A stretch of 64,000 bases of DNA from Cercis canadensis (Eukaryota; Streptophyta; Magnoliopsida; Fabales; Fabaceae), in assembly GCA_003255065.1 (NCBI GenBank), contig QAOA01004365.1:211124-275123 (forward strand). The letters run 5' to 3'. The position numbers and the translations under genes were made by a program. Under the pieces are notes generated by a model. It made no database searches. It worked only from the letters and a program-made list of their open reading frames with translations, and was not told where the DNA came from. Shown piece by piece: positions 23,620 to 35,450 of this stretch (position 1 is the first letter of the stretch; each line of letters starts with the position of its first letter).

Positions 23620-24030
23620 CTAAGACGACCTTTTGACACAAATATTACATTTTGTAAAAGTATTTGCCTAAATATTACAACTTTCAAACTATTTACACAA
23701 ATATTACACTTTTTAAAAATTCAAAAAAAAAAAAAAAGATTTTCAGACACGTGGGTCCCACCGGACACGCCGTGGGCCTCACGGCGTGTCCTAATAGGCC
23801 AAAATTCATCCATTGTTTCAGAGTTGTGGGCCCCGTGACGAATTTTGGCTTATTGGGACACACTGTGGGCCTCACGGCGTGTCCGGTGGGTCCCACGTGT
23901 TCGAATTTTTTTTTTTTAAAATTTTTAAATTTTTAAAAAATATAATATTTGTGTAAATAGTTTAAAACTTGTAATATTTGGGTAAATATTTTTACACAAT
24001 GTAATATTTGAGTCAAAAAGCCTTCTAAGA
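23620..24030. mobile_element. MITE-like near-perfect palindrome, about 410 bp
   Basis: The whole element folds on itself. The left arm TTTTGACACAAATATTACAT pairs with the right arm, whose reverse complement is TTTTTGACTCAAATATTACAT, and pairing continues through AAATATTACAAGTTT-like blocks to a GC-rich core (GTGGGTCCCACCGGACACGC on the left, its complement on the right). Inside the core, ACACGCCGTGGGCC and its mirror form additional small hairpins. Both strands therefore give similar meaningless peptides. No transposase is encoded. Confidence 0.75.
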
Positions 24031-24343
24031 CATGTTCTTTTTTTTTTTTTTTTTTTTAAAAATAATAAAATATTTAAAATTATTACTTTTATGTAAATAA
24101 TTTTAAAATTATTACATAATTTACAATGTGTATTATTTTTTTTGGTAAAAACAATGTGTATTATTGATTTGAACCAAAAAGTGATAACTGATAAAGGCTA
24201 TTAGGCTATTAGACTCTAAAGTCGAGGAGGATTATTACGAATACGAACTTACATTCTTGCCGCAAAGAATCTTATTGATCTAACAGAACCCAAAAAAGAC
24301 AGAGAAAGATTAGCAATTTTAGTGCAGAAGAAAGGAGAACAAG

Positions 24344-24373
24344 AGAGGGCTTCACCGTTCGGATAAGCCCTCT
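24344..24373. other. small hairpin in the pectate lyase leader
   Basis: AGAGGGCTT at 24344-24352 and AAGCCCTCT at 24365-24373 form a perfect 9-bp stem with a 12-base loop. It falls in the probable first untranslated exon of the pectate lyase gene. Chance cannot be excluded. Confidence 0.35.
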
Positions 24374-24445
24374 GTTTTCTCTCTCTGCATTTTACCTTTT
24401 GGATTCATTTTTTTGCCGCAATCCCTGGAATAATTAACTAGCAAG

Positions 24446-24775
24446 GTAGGAATGTGAGTAATCTGAGGGACTCTGCAAGGGAGAATTAGCAAATGGGAGA
24501 GAGAATGGCTCTCTCTCTTCTTCTGTCACTTGTATATGTTGTCCCTATGGCAGCCACCATAATCTTCTTCCTTTCTTCTCTTGTTCAAATAAACAAAACC
24601 CCGAAAACCCTACCAACAAAGCCAACACATTTTTTTTTCCNAAAACCCCCAAAACCCTACCAACAAAGCCAACACATTTTTTTTTCCTCCCTTTTAAATA
24701 GTTACTGTTGTTGTTATTTATTATTATAATCTTGATTTATTATATAAACCCATCATATTTTCCCAAATTTTGCAG
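24446..24775 (+). other. probable intron in the pectate lyase 5' untranslated region
   Basis: A donor (CAAG|GTAGGAATG) at 24446 and a pyrimidine-preceded acceptor (TTTTGCAG|CTTCCC) ending at 24775 would splice the leader ahead of the ATG at 24888. The single-N repeat at 24604-24687 would lie within this intron. Transcript data would be needed to confirm it. Confidence 0.45.
24604..24687. repeat. short direct repeat around a single N
   Basis: AAAACCCTACCAACAAAGCC occurs at 24604 and at 24651, separated by the N at 24641 (offset 47 bp). This is the same kind of join as the larger N-centred duplications. Confidence 0.8.
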
Positions 24776-24887
24776 CTTCCCAAGTTGGGCATTCAAGAGG
24801 AAGACATCTGAAGGAAGCATTTTAGAGAAGGAACAAAAAACAGACATAAACTCCCAACCCCTAACATTATTATTGTTCCTTCAAAGG

Positions 24888-27800
24888 ATGCTTCCTATCA
24901 GCTGCATTCTCTTAATATGCCTCTTGAGCTCTTTCTCTCCCCCTATCATAGCTGCCTTCAACCTCACCTTAGCCCACCAACATCCTCATCCTGAAGCTGT
25001 GGTTCACGAAGTTCAAAGGTAAGTAAAACCTCATAAAGCTTTCCCCCCAAATCGCTTGAAGTCATAAATGGGTTTTCTCCTTTCGATGGTTTTGCATTCT
25101 TAGATTTTGGTCTTAATCAAGAAAAAAAGTTCCGTCTGTGTTTTCTTGGTTACTCTGTTTTCCCCTGCATCAGACACAAAGAATCTCACTTCGGATTTCT
25201 CCGCATTGCATTTTCTTCCATCTGGGTGTGTCTCATTCTTCAGCATTTTACTTCAAAATGACAAAACCCCATCTGGGAATTCTTGATAACTTCACTTTTT
25301 TCTCAGCATCCAAACAGCACAGAGCATCTATTTTTCCCCACTTCTGAAAGTTCCCCTTTTTCTTGCAGCACAATAAATGCATCTTTATCCAGAAGACAAC
25401 TACTATCCGCCACCGAGCATGACCAAGCTTCTTGCCTCACCGGAAACCCTGTCGACGATTGCTGGCGGTGCGACCCCAACTGGGGCGCGAACCGGCAGAA
25501 GCTCGCCGACTGCGGCATTGGGTTCGGCCGCGACGCCATGGGCGGGAAGGGCGGTCAGATCTACGTCGTCACCGATTCCTCCGATTCAGACCCAGCAAAC
25601 CCGCGTCCGGGCACTCTCCGGCACGCCGTGATCCAAGACGAGCCTCTGTGGATCGTGTTCTCCGCCGACATGACCATAAACCTCAAGCACGAGCTCATAT
25701 TCAACAGCTACAAAACCGTCGACGGGCGTGGCGCGAAGGTGGACATCACCGGGCACGGCTGCATCACACTCCAATATGTGTCCAACATCATGATCCACAA
25801 CATCCACGTCCACCATTGCAAACCGTCCGGGAACACTAACATACGGTCGAGTCCAACGCACGTAGGGTGGAGGGGGAAATCGGACGGTGATGGGATATCC
25901 ATCTTTGGTTCAAGAAAGATCTGGATCGACCATTGTGCGCTGTCTTACTGCACGGACGGTCTGATTGATGCGATAATGGGGTCCACAGGGATTACTATAT
26001 CGAACAACCATTTCGCGCATCACGACGAGGTGATGCTGTTGGGTCACGACGATAGGTATTTGCCAGACACAGGGATGCAGGTGACAATTGCGTTTAACCA
26101 CTTCGGTGAGGGTCTGGTGCAGCGTATGCCTCGGTGCAGGCGCGGGTATATACACGTGGTCAACAATGATTTCACGCAGTGGGAGATGTACGCTATCGGC
26201 GGTAGTGCTAACCCCACCATAAACAGTCAGGGCAACCGCTACACTGCGCCTTCCGACGCTAACGCCAAAGAGGTAGTAATTTTCTTTTTTAAATTCATTT
26301 TTATTTCTCTTTATTTAATTTTGGTTTGTTACTCGAGGATGAATGTGATTGGTAAAAGATATTTCCATTTTCGACTATCCACGCACTTTTTCTTGACTTG
26401 TGTCTGTCTCAAACGGGTATATTTTTGTTTGAGTGCACTATTCCACTTGCAACGGTGGCGCGTCACGACACGCTCCTCCTATTTATGCTACTCTAGTCTG
26501 TAGTCCTAACTTCAAATCAAATGTACTATTTGGCAGGTGACAAAGCGCGTGGACACAAACGAGGGGGATTGGGCAGGTTGGAATTGGAGGACAGAGGGGG
26601 ATGTAATGGTAAATGGAGCATTCTTTGTGCCGTCAGGGGCTGGAATGAGCACACAGTATGCTAAGGCATCTAGTGTGGAACCAAAGTCCGCCGTTCAAAT
26701 CGATCAGCTCACCATGTACTCCGGTGTCTTTGGTGATCCCAGGTACACACTACTATTCGCCTTCTATCAGGTTACCTGCCCTTAGGAAGGTCATTCTCGT
26801 CTTTTTCCTTTAATGTCTTCACTTGACATGATTGAAATTAGTAGTCCGTTACCCTAACACCATCATCTCCTTAGAGTTAGAGAGAAGGTTATTCTCGTTT
26901 TTCTGTTAAATATCTTAATGCGACCTCAAATTACCGAAATACCCTTACCCCGTACCACTAGGGCTCCACAAGCAGTACTAAAAAAGTCAAGCGTTTGTTC
27001 TTTTAATTGTGTGTGTTGGTTGTCAAAGGACGCGGTGGGTATAATACAAGACAACTTGCTCTCGTCTCATAGGTAATGTGGTACAGGTTCTGTCATCTGC
27101 TGTGGAGTATGGAATATTTATTACTTTATGTTTTCATCCACATCACTTTTTACTGTTCCCTAAACATGGGTTTATGCTAAATCCAACTTTGCAAGGTAAT
27201 TGGTTGAAAATAATAGGATAGGGATTAGCAATTTTAATTAAGGAAATAAAGGGAGAATAGATGAACAGGCAAACACAGCCTTACAGTTCATTTCTCTTCA
27301 TCCATTGCCCTTTTCCAGTTTTGCATGCACGAGGGAGGGGCACATCACAGAAATCTTGTTTTCTTTTTCTTTATTAACCTTTTCTTTACTGTTTTTCTCT
27401 TTGGGGTTTAAAAGCACAAAACTTTGTTCCCTTAAGATGTGGTGATGGCTGCTTTTGTTTTGTTTTGTTTTTCACTCTCCTACACCACTTCATCTCTGGT
27501 AGTGGTACACTCACTCACAGAGCCACAGCTAAAATTGCCCATTTTGCTCTTATATATGAGAGACATTCAGAAATGGAATTGTCATTCACCCTCTATATGT
27601 TGTTTCTAAATTGAATATTTGCCAAAAAAGTGAATATAAAAAGGAAAAGCCAAACAAGGCAAATAATGTAATGTAGAAACAAATTGCCATCTATCTCACA
27701 TTGTACTAAATCTATTACAAGTAGTATGTATAAGATAGAGAAGTGTACAACAACAGTTCAAGTAGTATCATTTGAAATTTTAGTGTAATAATTTTAAAAA

Positions 27801-28894
27801 ACTACAAACCTAAAGTTGTGAAACTGGGGTTTCTCATGTATAGATCAGTAGATCACAGCACATGAAAGAACAGAGGTTTTGGAGGGTGTTATGGGAATTT
27901 ATGACTGAAATTATATTCCCTTGATCTGCCTTCAAGGAAGTGAGTGTGGGACCCATCCTCATACATAAAGTATTTATTAGTTGGTGGGCCCATGTCAGAT
28001 TTGACATAAAACTATTGCATCACAAGTGGAAAAGGGGTTGGGTTCCCCTCTATCCCATTGCTCAACTTGTACTTGTTGCTATTTAGTCCTTCTAGTCTCA
28101 CCATTATTAATTTCTCACCTCCTACTTTCTCTTTTGTCCTCTTGTTTCCTCATGTTTCAAATTTCCACCTGCTTTCCTGGAATTCTTCTGAATCTAGTCA
28201 TTCAACTACTTATTTTTATTTCGTAATTGGCGTTTTTCGTTGAATCTAGTCACTTATTTACTTTAACACACATGTAACGTGTCTCCTATTCTTTTTCCAT
28301 CACTGCCTTTTCTCCTTCTCTTGCCGTTTCCATTAGAGGAAACATTACTTCCTTTTACAAACTTTCCTTGTGGAACACCTTTTAATTATTTACACAATTT
28401 TCTATTAACAATTATATAAATAGTTTCATTTTTATTTTTAATATTTTAGCTATGACTTTAAATTTAGAGCGACCTCAGTACCAATTAATCACATGTCATT
28501 TAGCATGTAGATAGTTTCATTTGATTTCGTATAACCTTTGTTTACGTTTTTAGCTTTTTGTTTCTCTATTGAACTTTTCCATTCTTATATGTGTCATTAT
28601 CATTGGTCTTTAGCATTATATTTATTTTGGCTGCTTATGACTAAATAATTGTATAGGGATAACGGGGATATATACCCCGGGTTCAACGGCGGTGGGAGCG
28701 TGACCGGCGCCACCAGCAACACCGGCACGGGGGGGTCCAGTGACGATGGGGACTTCTTCGGAATGATTTTCAGAGGTAGTAGCAGCGAAGCGGCTCCACC
28801 TCCCTCATCCATTGTTTCAACTTATTTGTCTTTTTTAATTATTTTCATTTTGTATACTATCACCAACCATGCTGTCCTATTATCATTACTATGA
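24888..28894 (+). CDS. pectate lyase, secreted and probably GPI-anchored (PMR6/PLL12-like)
   Basis: Four exons, 24888-25018, 25369-26272, 26537-26742 and 28657-28894, join in frame to 492 residues. The enzyme cleaves de-esterified homogalacturonan by calcium-dependent beta-elimination in the cell wall. A signal peptide ([16 protein letters not shown], about residues 1-23) is followed by the plant pectate lyase opening [13 protein letters not shown]. Calcium-site and catalytic features are present: DGDG near 216, WIDH 229-232, DGLID 240-244, and the catalytic arginine 296 in QRMPRCRRG. The last exon codes for a glycine/serine-rich linker and a hydrophobic C-terminal tail after [11 protein letters not shown], as expected for GPI attachment. 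A GPI-anchored tail and PP2A B' as neighbour suggest the PMR6/PLL12 subclade. Intron 3 is long (1.9 kb). Exon 2 is much more GC-rich than its surroundings. Confidence 0.93.
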
Positions 28895-30363
28895 TAATTA
28901 ATCATTATACAATTGCAAGACAAAGAAACAAGAAAAAATATCTTGTTTAGAGATAAAGCAAAATTATTCAAAGAAAATAAAAAAAAAAAAGATTAAAAAT
29001 TCCCATTATCTCTTTTGATGGTGTAGCCACCGCCCATACGTAATTTATTAATTAATTGAATTTGGAAGGCATCAATTCCTTGTGTATGCGCGTTTAATTC
29101 AACGAATATAATTAATATAATATAAAGTTTGTTTCATTCCTCTCATAGTTTTATTCAATATATATTAAAGTAAATTTTTAGCTAATTATTTAATATCAAA
29201 AGTTGTATTATACCATAAATAAAATTGATTATTAAGATAATTTTTGTTGTTTGTTTTATTAGACCCTATGTATCTATTAAATAAAACAAATGGTACATAT
29301 TATTTTATCTGCAAGTTGCACATGTGATAAGGTAAAGTTTTTTCATGCTAAACTCAAGTTGAGCAGCTATTTTAAATGTTCTTCCAACTTTGAGAGGCAT
29401 TAATCTCATAGCTTTTCTGTGAACTTTATCTCACATGAGCATAGCAATTAGCTAGTTTTTGGATCTTTTTGACTTTATGGAGTGTATCTTTAGGAAGTTA
29501 CAATGGTGGATTTCATTGGTTAATTTTGGCTCCGCCGATTCACAATATATGCTGTCCCTTTAGAGTAGATTGATCTGAACACAAAGAAAAAAGAGAGAGG
29601 AGAAGATAGGATATGGATGGATGAGGTGGATGCCATGCCATGTCAATTTCAGATGCCCCCTCTTCTTTTAATTTATGTGCCCTTTTCAAAGTAATAATGA
29701 AGTGTTTAACATGGCTTGTCTCTATTTCACAAGAAATTTTCAAACCGTCCAATTGGAAAGAATCTCTTCCTCTCTGCATCTGCATGCCTGCGGGAAGCAG
29801 TGAAGTACAATAACTTATTCACACTCTATTTGCCCCCATTCCACCCATATGTAGACCATAAGTTTTTATTTTTTATTATAAATAATATACTATTTATAGA
29901 TGATATATTAATAACTTTAAATGATGTGTCTTTATATAATAATATCGATTACATATACACGTGTGTGTGGGACTCACCATAATTTTAATTATTTTGTATT
30001 TTTTTTAAAAATTATACTCTTTTGATTTTAATAATAAAAGTATTGTCGAGCCAACTTTTTATATATTGAAATTAAATTTCTCTCCAAATGATTTTAAGGA
30101 TACACCTCTTACATCAATTTAGTGTATTTAAAAAAAAAAAAATTTCTTTGGGTGCTGATCCCATACTCATCCTCGTCTATCATTATATACTGCTTATTGG
30201 GGCACTTCTCAATTGACCCAAACTAGCAAGCACACCTCGTAGTGCAATTTAAATTATAATTTCTTCCATTAGAAATTATATTACCAGCATTTTAGAACCT
30301 AAACATAGGAAGAAATCTCAGCACATTAACCAATGTGTAAAGAAGAGTTTCAAGCCTAATAAA
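28895..30363. other. intergenic region between two convergent genes
   Basis: The pectate lyase (plus) and the PP2A subunit (minus) converge here, so both 3' untranslated regions fall in this stretch. The remainder is AT-rich. I see no gene; the open frames are short and without recognisable features. Confidence 0.6.
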
Positions 30364-33300
30364 TCAATTAACCAAAACCATATCATCCCTCACAGCTTGT
30401 GCAGCCACCGCTTCCAACTTCTTCCATGTTAACTCGCGCTGCTCTTCCAATTCTGTAGCCCTGGCTTCCTTCTCTAAGTACTGCCTCTGGCATTCTTCAA
30501 ACAGTTCGCCATCCATCTCCAGAAACATCCTCCGAACATTGGCGGTCAGCCCATGCACTGCTTGGTTCCAATGCCCTTTCATGTTCTTCTCTAATGCTTC
30601 AAAGATTACTGGTAATATTACCTTCCGATTCTGAGCTATTAAATTTACTACGTGCTCATTGTTCCATAAGTAAAGTGCACGTTCAGCAACCTGCCATGCA
30701 TACAACACTTCTTATGGTCAAATGGTGGAAGTCATCATTTTATCACTAATTAACATTGTACAACCAAGTCAACAGACTAAGCATAACCAATTATAAAGTA
30801 ATTCCTACCGAGGATAACAGCTGCTCACTCATTTCTCCAGCATAACCTTATTCTAAAGCTACTTTGGTTCAGTAATGCCTCTTATAATGTGAGCCTATCT
30901 AGAGAAAGCTAATATGGGCACAAAACAATTCCCCAAACCTCCATTAAATAAAAAGTGAAAGAAGCAGTGAAAGACAAAGATAAACTTTATGAACTGACTA
31001 ATTCATTGGATGTTGAAACTAGTGAGTCATACTGAGCAATTTCACTTTCTTCTTTTCTCATCCTAAACATCTCAGACTCTTTCAATCCTTGGGATCCTAG
31101 ATAAAAGCCCTTCATATTAAACCTCCTATTCCTCCTTGTCTTGTGCAACAGAAGAAAGAACCTAAGAACCATTTGTAAATGCAATGAGAAAAAATGGTGC
31201 AAAAAGCATTAATCACACCTAAACCATACACCTGAAGGGTTGTTACATAAATGGGGGAAGCTTTGCATGGTAATAACTTGTAACAGTTCAGGAGCCAGTT
31301 CCAATGAAGAGATGACACTAACCTTGTATATAAAAGTAATGTTGTTCCAATTCCAAGTAAGAAGCCATACATAGATAAATTAAGACATAAAAGGTAAGAA
31401 ATCAAATAATGTGTATGCACTGTACAAAATCCAACAAAATGCATCACAAATATGACCAAAATGATTCTAAAGAAACCACAATGTCATCCCCCCATTGCTG
31501 GTCTTTAAGAAGGAAGATATGCTATTATATCTGCTATAGAATGAGAATGATTGTAATGAAACCACAATATCATGCCCTCACTGCTGGTCATTAAGGAGGA
31601 GGACATGCAATTATATCTGCTATGGAATGAAAAATAAGGTTATCTAGTGCTTGGACCTTTTTTCTAGGTGGAAATAATATATAATAGTTGCAGGAAGCAC
31701 AACAATTTTTGAGGTATACAAGTAAATAAGGAAGAGACAGATAGAGAGAAAATGTAAGAGAAAGGTGAAAATGGAGAAAGAAGTGACAAAAAAAGAGAAA
31801 GGAGAAAAGGAATAAGAGGGAAGGAGAAAACAAGATAGGCCCCCATTTGGCCTTGCTGTTGTAAGAATTGCTTCTGCGAAAAGCTCTTTGACAATAATTA
31901 CAGTTAAGAAGCTAAGCAATTTAGTTAGTTTCAGTTTCTATTTCTAGTTTCTGCCGTCAACGGCCACTCAGAATACTCAGCACTCTTCCACACAGAAGAG
32001 AGATATACTAAATAATCAGAATCAGGACGAAACTGTTGAAATATACTAGAAACAAAAGAAAGCTGGCTGGAATCAACCTAAGTCAAATTTCAACAGGAAC
32101 CAGTCAGACCCTTCCATGCCTCAGTCAACTTCATTCAAACTTCAAACTTGGTTAACGCTGCAACCAGAAAGTGGGTAGATGCTAGCACATTCATACAAAT
32201 CCCAGATGTAGAAACCAAGCTACTCTATATTAGATAGGATAATTACCTGGCAAGACTTCCATGTACATCCCATACCACAGTAAATTGAATATTCCAGATT
32301 CATCAATAATAGGTCCAGATTCATTCATTTATGTCAGGCAATGATTAAATTCATGAGTCGAACTATAGCTAAACAGTTAGTGCCATGAAAAATAGCATCA
32401 ATTGCCAGCACTACACACAAAATAACAGCAGAGAATGCAAACCATGTATACTTGAACTGAAAATGGTGCACAGAAGCAAAAGAAGCATTGGTTGATAACC
32501 CATAATTGTTTAGACTGGAGCTGAGCTCTCTCTCTCTCTCAGATTTTATTTCTATCTGCTTTTTCCATTTTTTTTCTGCATTGAATATAGACCAAAACTA
32601 TAGCAGATATGGTTGATTGAAAGTAATGTCCTTTTCTGCTAGATTCCATTGGAGTTCCTTCATGGACAAATGACTGTTGATCAGAGATTATCACAGGGGA
32701 GTCTGATCTAACACCTCCAACAATCCTCAGCACAAAAAAAGAGGGGGAAAAAAACTCCTTGTGCATACAATTGTGCTACAACGGAAAATACAAAAATTTT
32801 TCCAAGCAAAGAAAGTGATTTTCCCCTTAGTCAAACAACAACAAACACGATGACACCAAGACAAATACAACTTTTAAATTTTTTCTCCATCCATTGCATA
32901 TTTAATTTTTCCTTTGATAGGGATTTATACAGCAATCAGAAAATCATAATTTTTTCAACCAAAGTAAAACAAGAAAACGACAGAGGAAGCAGCAACAACA
33001 ATTTCAACATCCAAGCACCCATAGGTCCAATAATATAGAGTAATACAAGGTCATATCAGCCTCTACCCCCTTTTCCCCCAGGGGTTCCCAAAAAATTACA
33101 GAGCTCTGCAGCTAAGAAAAATAAAATAACATATAAGACATCGATAACGCATATGACAGGCTGCATATATTATCCTGAGTGAGATCATGGCTATCAGAAA
33201 ATAGCATAAGATTAATTGAATTAAGTTATAAGCTGTCACAGACCTGGAAGTGAGGGCTGTTAAGGCAGCGTCCAATCTGCCTGAAAAGGGGGACCATGCA

Positions 33301-34398
33301 CCGTTGAAATTCTGCAGACATAGTTGCCTCCAGAACCTCTTCAAGTTCACCAAGAAAAAGAACCTCCTTCTGGCAATTTATGACTGGCCAGTACTTCAAC
33401 AACCCCTTGATCACAGGATCCGCCAACCTGTAGTCCTTCTCAACAAACTGAGTAATGCAGTAAGACAGTTGTTGGTGATAAGTGGCAATAGATTTTGGCT
33501 TGTGAAGTGGTACAAGTGCCCGGATAAGAAACAATTTATGCTCCTCTTTCATTGGCAATGCAAACCCATTTATAATACTACCGAGGATCTCCAATAGCTC
33601 AGCTATACCATTATACCTCTCTGTCTCAAATATAAACCGATAAAATATATTATTTATTGCCTTTCTTATGAAGGGCCTGTGTACCATGAACTTCCCATAT
33701 ATACGGTGAAGAATGGTTTTCAAATACTCACGCTCTCGTGGGTCCTCCGAATCAAACAAATCAAGCAGTTTCAAAACAAATATATGATCAATATAGCGCT
33801 TTGCAATCCTTGTATCTGTCTCAGATGACACAATGTACCTCAATAGAATTTCATACACTAGCTGTAAATGGGGCCATGATGGATCCAAATATGTGTCATC
33901 CTCTTCAGGATCCACACTTTCAGTCCCTGTATTTTCATGGGATGCTGGGGGCAAACATCTAAAAATGTTAACTGAAACCATCCGAATCAGCTCTTCTTGC
34001 ATAGCTTCGCTGAATTTGAATGATCCAGATTGTATGATATCCACTAACTCATAAAGTGTTTGGCGTTTAATTTCCTTTTCCCGAACCGACTTCAAAGTGC
34101 TTGAAAAATCACATAGAAAGCAACAAATTTTAATCTTTCGCAGGAATATACTTGGGCGTTCTGGAACAGCAACTTCTCGTAGTGGTGGTAGTATTTCAAT
34201 TACCCCAGAAATGGGAGGTGCTGCCGCCGTAGATAAGGTATTTTGTGCGTCCGAATTGGGGGTTGCTGGATTGGTGGCGGTCCGAGATGCATGGTTCACA
34301 ACGACTTCCACTGATCGATGATACCCATTTGCAGAAATTTCATTGAATTCCGATTTCGATGATTTCTTGTGCGAACGCTTTATGATCTTATTGAACAT
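30364..34398 (-). CDS. PP2A regulatory subunit B' (B56 family)
   Basis: Two exons, 34398-33244 and 30690-30364, join in phase 0 to 493 residues, the normal length for plant B' subunits. B56 subunits form a curved HEAT-like solenoid that binds the PP2A A and C subunits and selects substrates. Hallmarks are [45 protein letters not shown], the strongly conserved [38 protein letters not shown] and, in exon 2, [19 protein letters not shown]. The N-terminus ([17 protein letters not shown]) is basic and low in structure, as in the B'alpha/beta group. An intron of 2.55 kb separates the exons. A donor-like CCTTTAG|GTATGTG near 34567 suggests a further intron in the 5' untranslated region. Which paralogue this is cannot be settled without a tree. 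Confidence 0.95.
31460..31631. repeat. imperfect tandem duplication of about 86 bp in the PP2A intron
   Basis: AATGATTCTAAAGAAACCAC at 31460 recurs as AATGATTGTAATGAAACCAC at 31546. The match continues through CTGGTCTTTAAGAAGGA / CTGGTCATTAAGGAGGA and TTATATCTGCTATAGAATGA / TTATATCTGCTATGGAATGA. No N separates the copies and they have diverged, so this one looks real. Confidence 0.75.
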
Positions 34399-34478
34399 TT
34401 TTCCAGAAATAGAATATTAAACCCCAGAATTCGGTTCAAGGAGAAAATTCTGCCAATAAATTTTCAAGCGATCGAAAA

Positions 34479-34487
34479 ACCCTAGAA
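34479..34487. promoter_or_regulatory. telo-box-like AAACCCTAG above the PP2A B' start
   Basis: AAACCCTAG lies about 85 bp upstream of the B' ATG. It is a one-base variant of the telo-box and may fall in the leader or in a leader intron. The assignment is by motif only. Confidence 0.3.
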
Positions 34488-35242
34488 AGTGGGAAAATAT
34501 CAGGAATTGAATTAAATGACACAAGAGACAAATGGGAATGAAGGAAGAAAGCGGAGTTTCACATACCTAAAGGCTCAAATGTACGCCTCGTGAGCAGGAT
34601 TGAGGAAAAACGCCAAGGCCGATCGAAGAGCCGAACCATCTAGTACGTAAACGACGATCGACGAAGCGGCAAATGACTCGTACCGAAGGCGGTTCTGCAG
34701 TGATTTAAAATGGTAAAATACGAAAATTGGGAAGTGGAAATGAAGATGTTTGCCTGTTTGGGACCCAAGAAAATCAGATGAGAGGGGAAAATTGGAGTGG
34801 TATTGGTGGAATTAAGGATAATCATTATGGCCAAAATGGGCATTATGGCCAAAAATTGTATTTCAGGTTCAGGTGAATGTAGTAATTAATCCTAAAAACA
34901 CTTTTAAAAGCGAAAACAATAAATAAGAAAATAAAATAAGGGCAAATTCTCCTAGGTGCAAGATGTTTGGAGAAAAGATGCTCAGGTTGGATCAGGCATT
35001 CAATTGGAGATCTTAAATAAAAGATGCTTAAATCGTTAAAATATTTTTTCATTATATATATATTTATTATATAATTCTTTTGTTTGGTACATAATTTTTA
35101 TGTTTAAATATAATTTAAATAATCACATAAACTTAAAAGATATTTTGATAATTTTTCAATTGTGTCAAAGTATCCTTTCTTTAAGCATTTCACACTTGGA
35201 AATAATTTTTCCTACGAAGCAAAAATGACATTTTTTTTTGGA

Positions 35243-35450
35243 GGTTTCTTAGATATTTTTAGTATTTATGTAGTATGTCATACTATATAAAAATAATCAA
35301 TAAATGAATGACATGTGTACAAATTAACTGTTTTTAAATTTGTTTAAAAAATTAAATAAATTATATTTTATATATAATAAAATATAAAAATTATGTATAA
35401 CTGCCACGTCAGTGTAATATGACATACTTACGTAGTATCATAGAATCCCC
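35243..35450 (+). mobile_element. 205-bp repeat family, copy C
   Basis: Runs from GGTTTCTTAGATATTTTTAG to CGTAGTATCATAGAATCCCC. It is closest to copy B (17133-17341, inverted) and also matches copy A (9547-9745). The terminal GTAGTATGTCATACTA and the inverse of ATATGACATACTTACGTAGT form loose inverted ends. Confidence 0.65.

Larger units (their letters stand above)
13942..24240. other. long gene-free region of nested repeats
   Basis: About 10 kb with no supportable gene. It contains the artefactual duplication at 14171-14953, inverted-repeat elements at 15319-15797, 18013-18283, 18933-19408 and 23620-24030, the 205-bp family copy B at 17133-17341, a CT/AT microsatellite at 20325-20364, and a second N-joined duplication at 21970-22287. 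The open frames here are short, AT-rich and resemble nothing known. Confidence 0.65.

Noticed and set aside
23664..23936. Open frames on both strands with similar peptides (GPTGHAV-type)
   Set aside because: They arise because the DNA is a palindromic MITE-like element, so both strands read alike; no protein family is involved.
25283..25368. Starting the pectate lyase at an ATG within intron 1
   Set aside because: It would lose the signal peptide; the exon at 24888-25018 supplies one and joins in frame with clean splice sites.
25432..26155. Several open frames overlapping pectate lyase exon 2
   Set aside because: The GC-rich exon lacks stops in other frames; these are shadows of the true frame.
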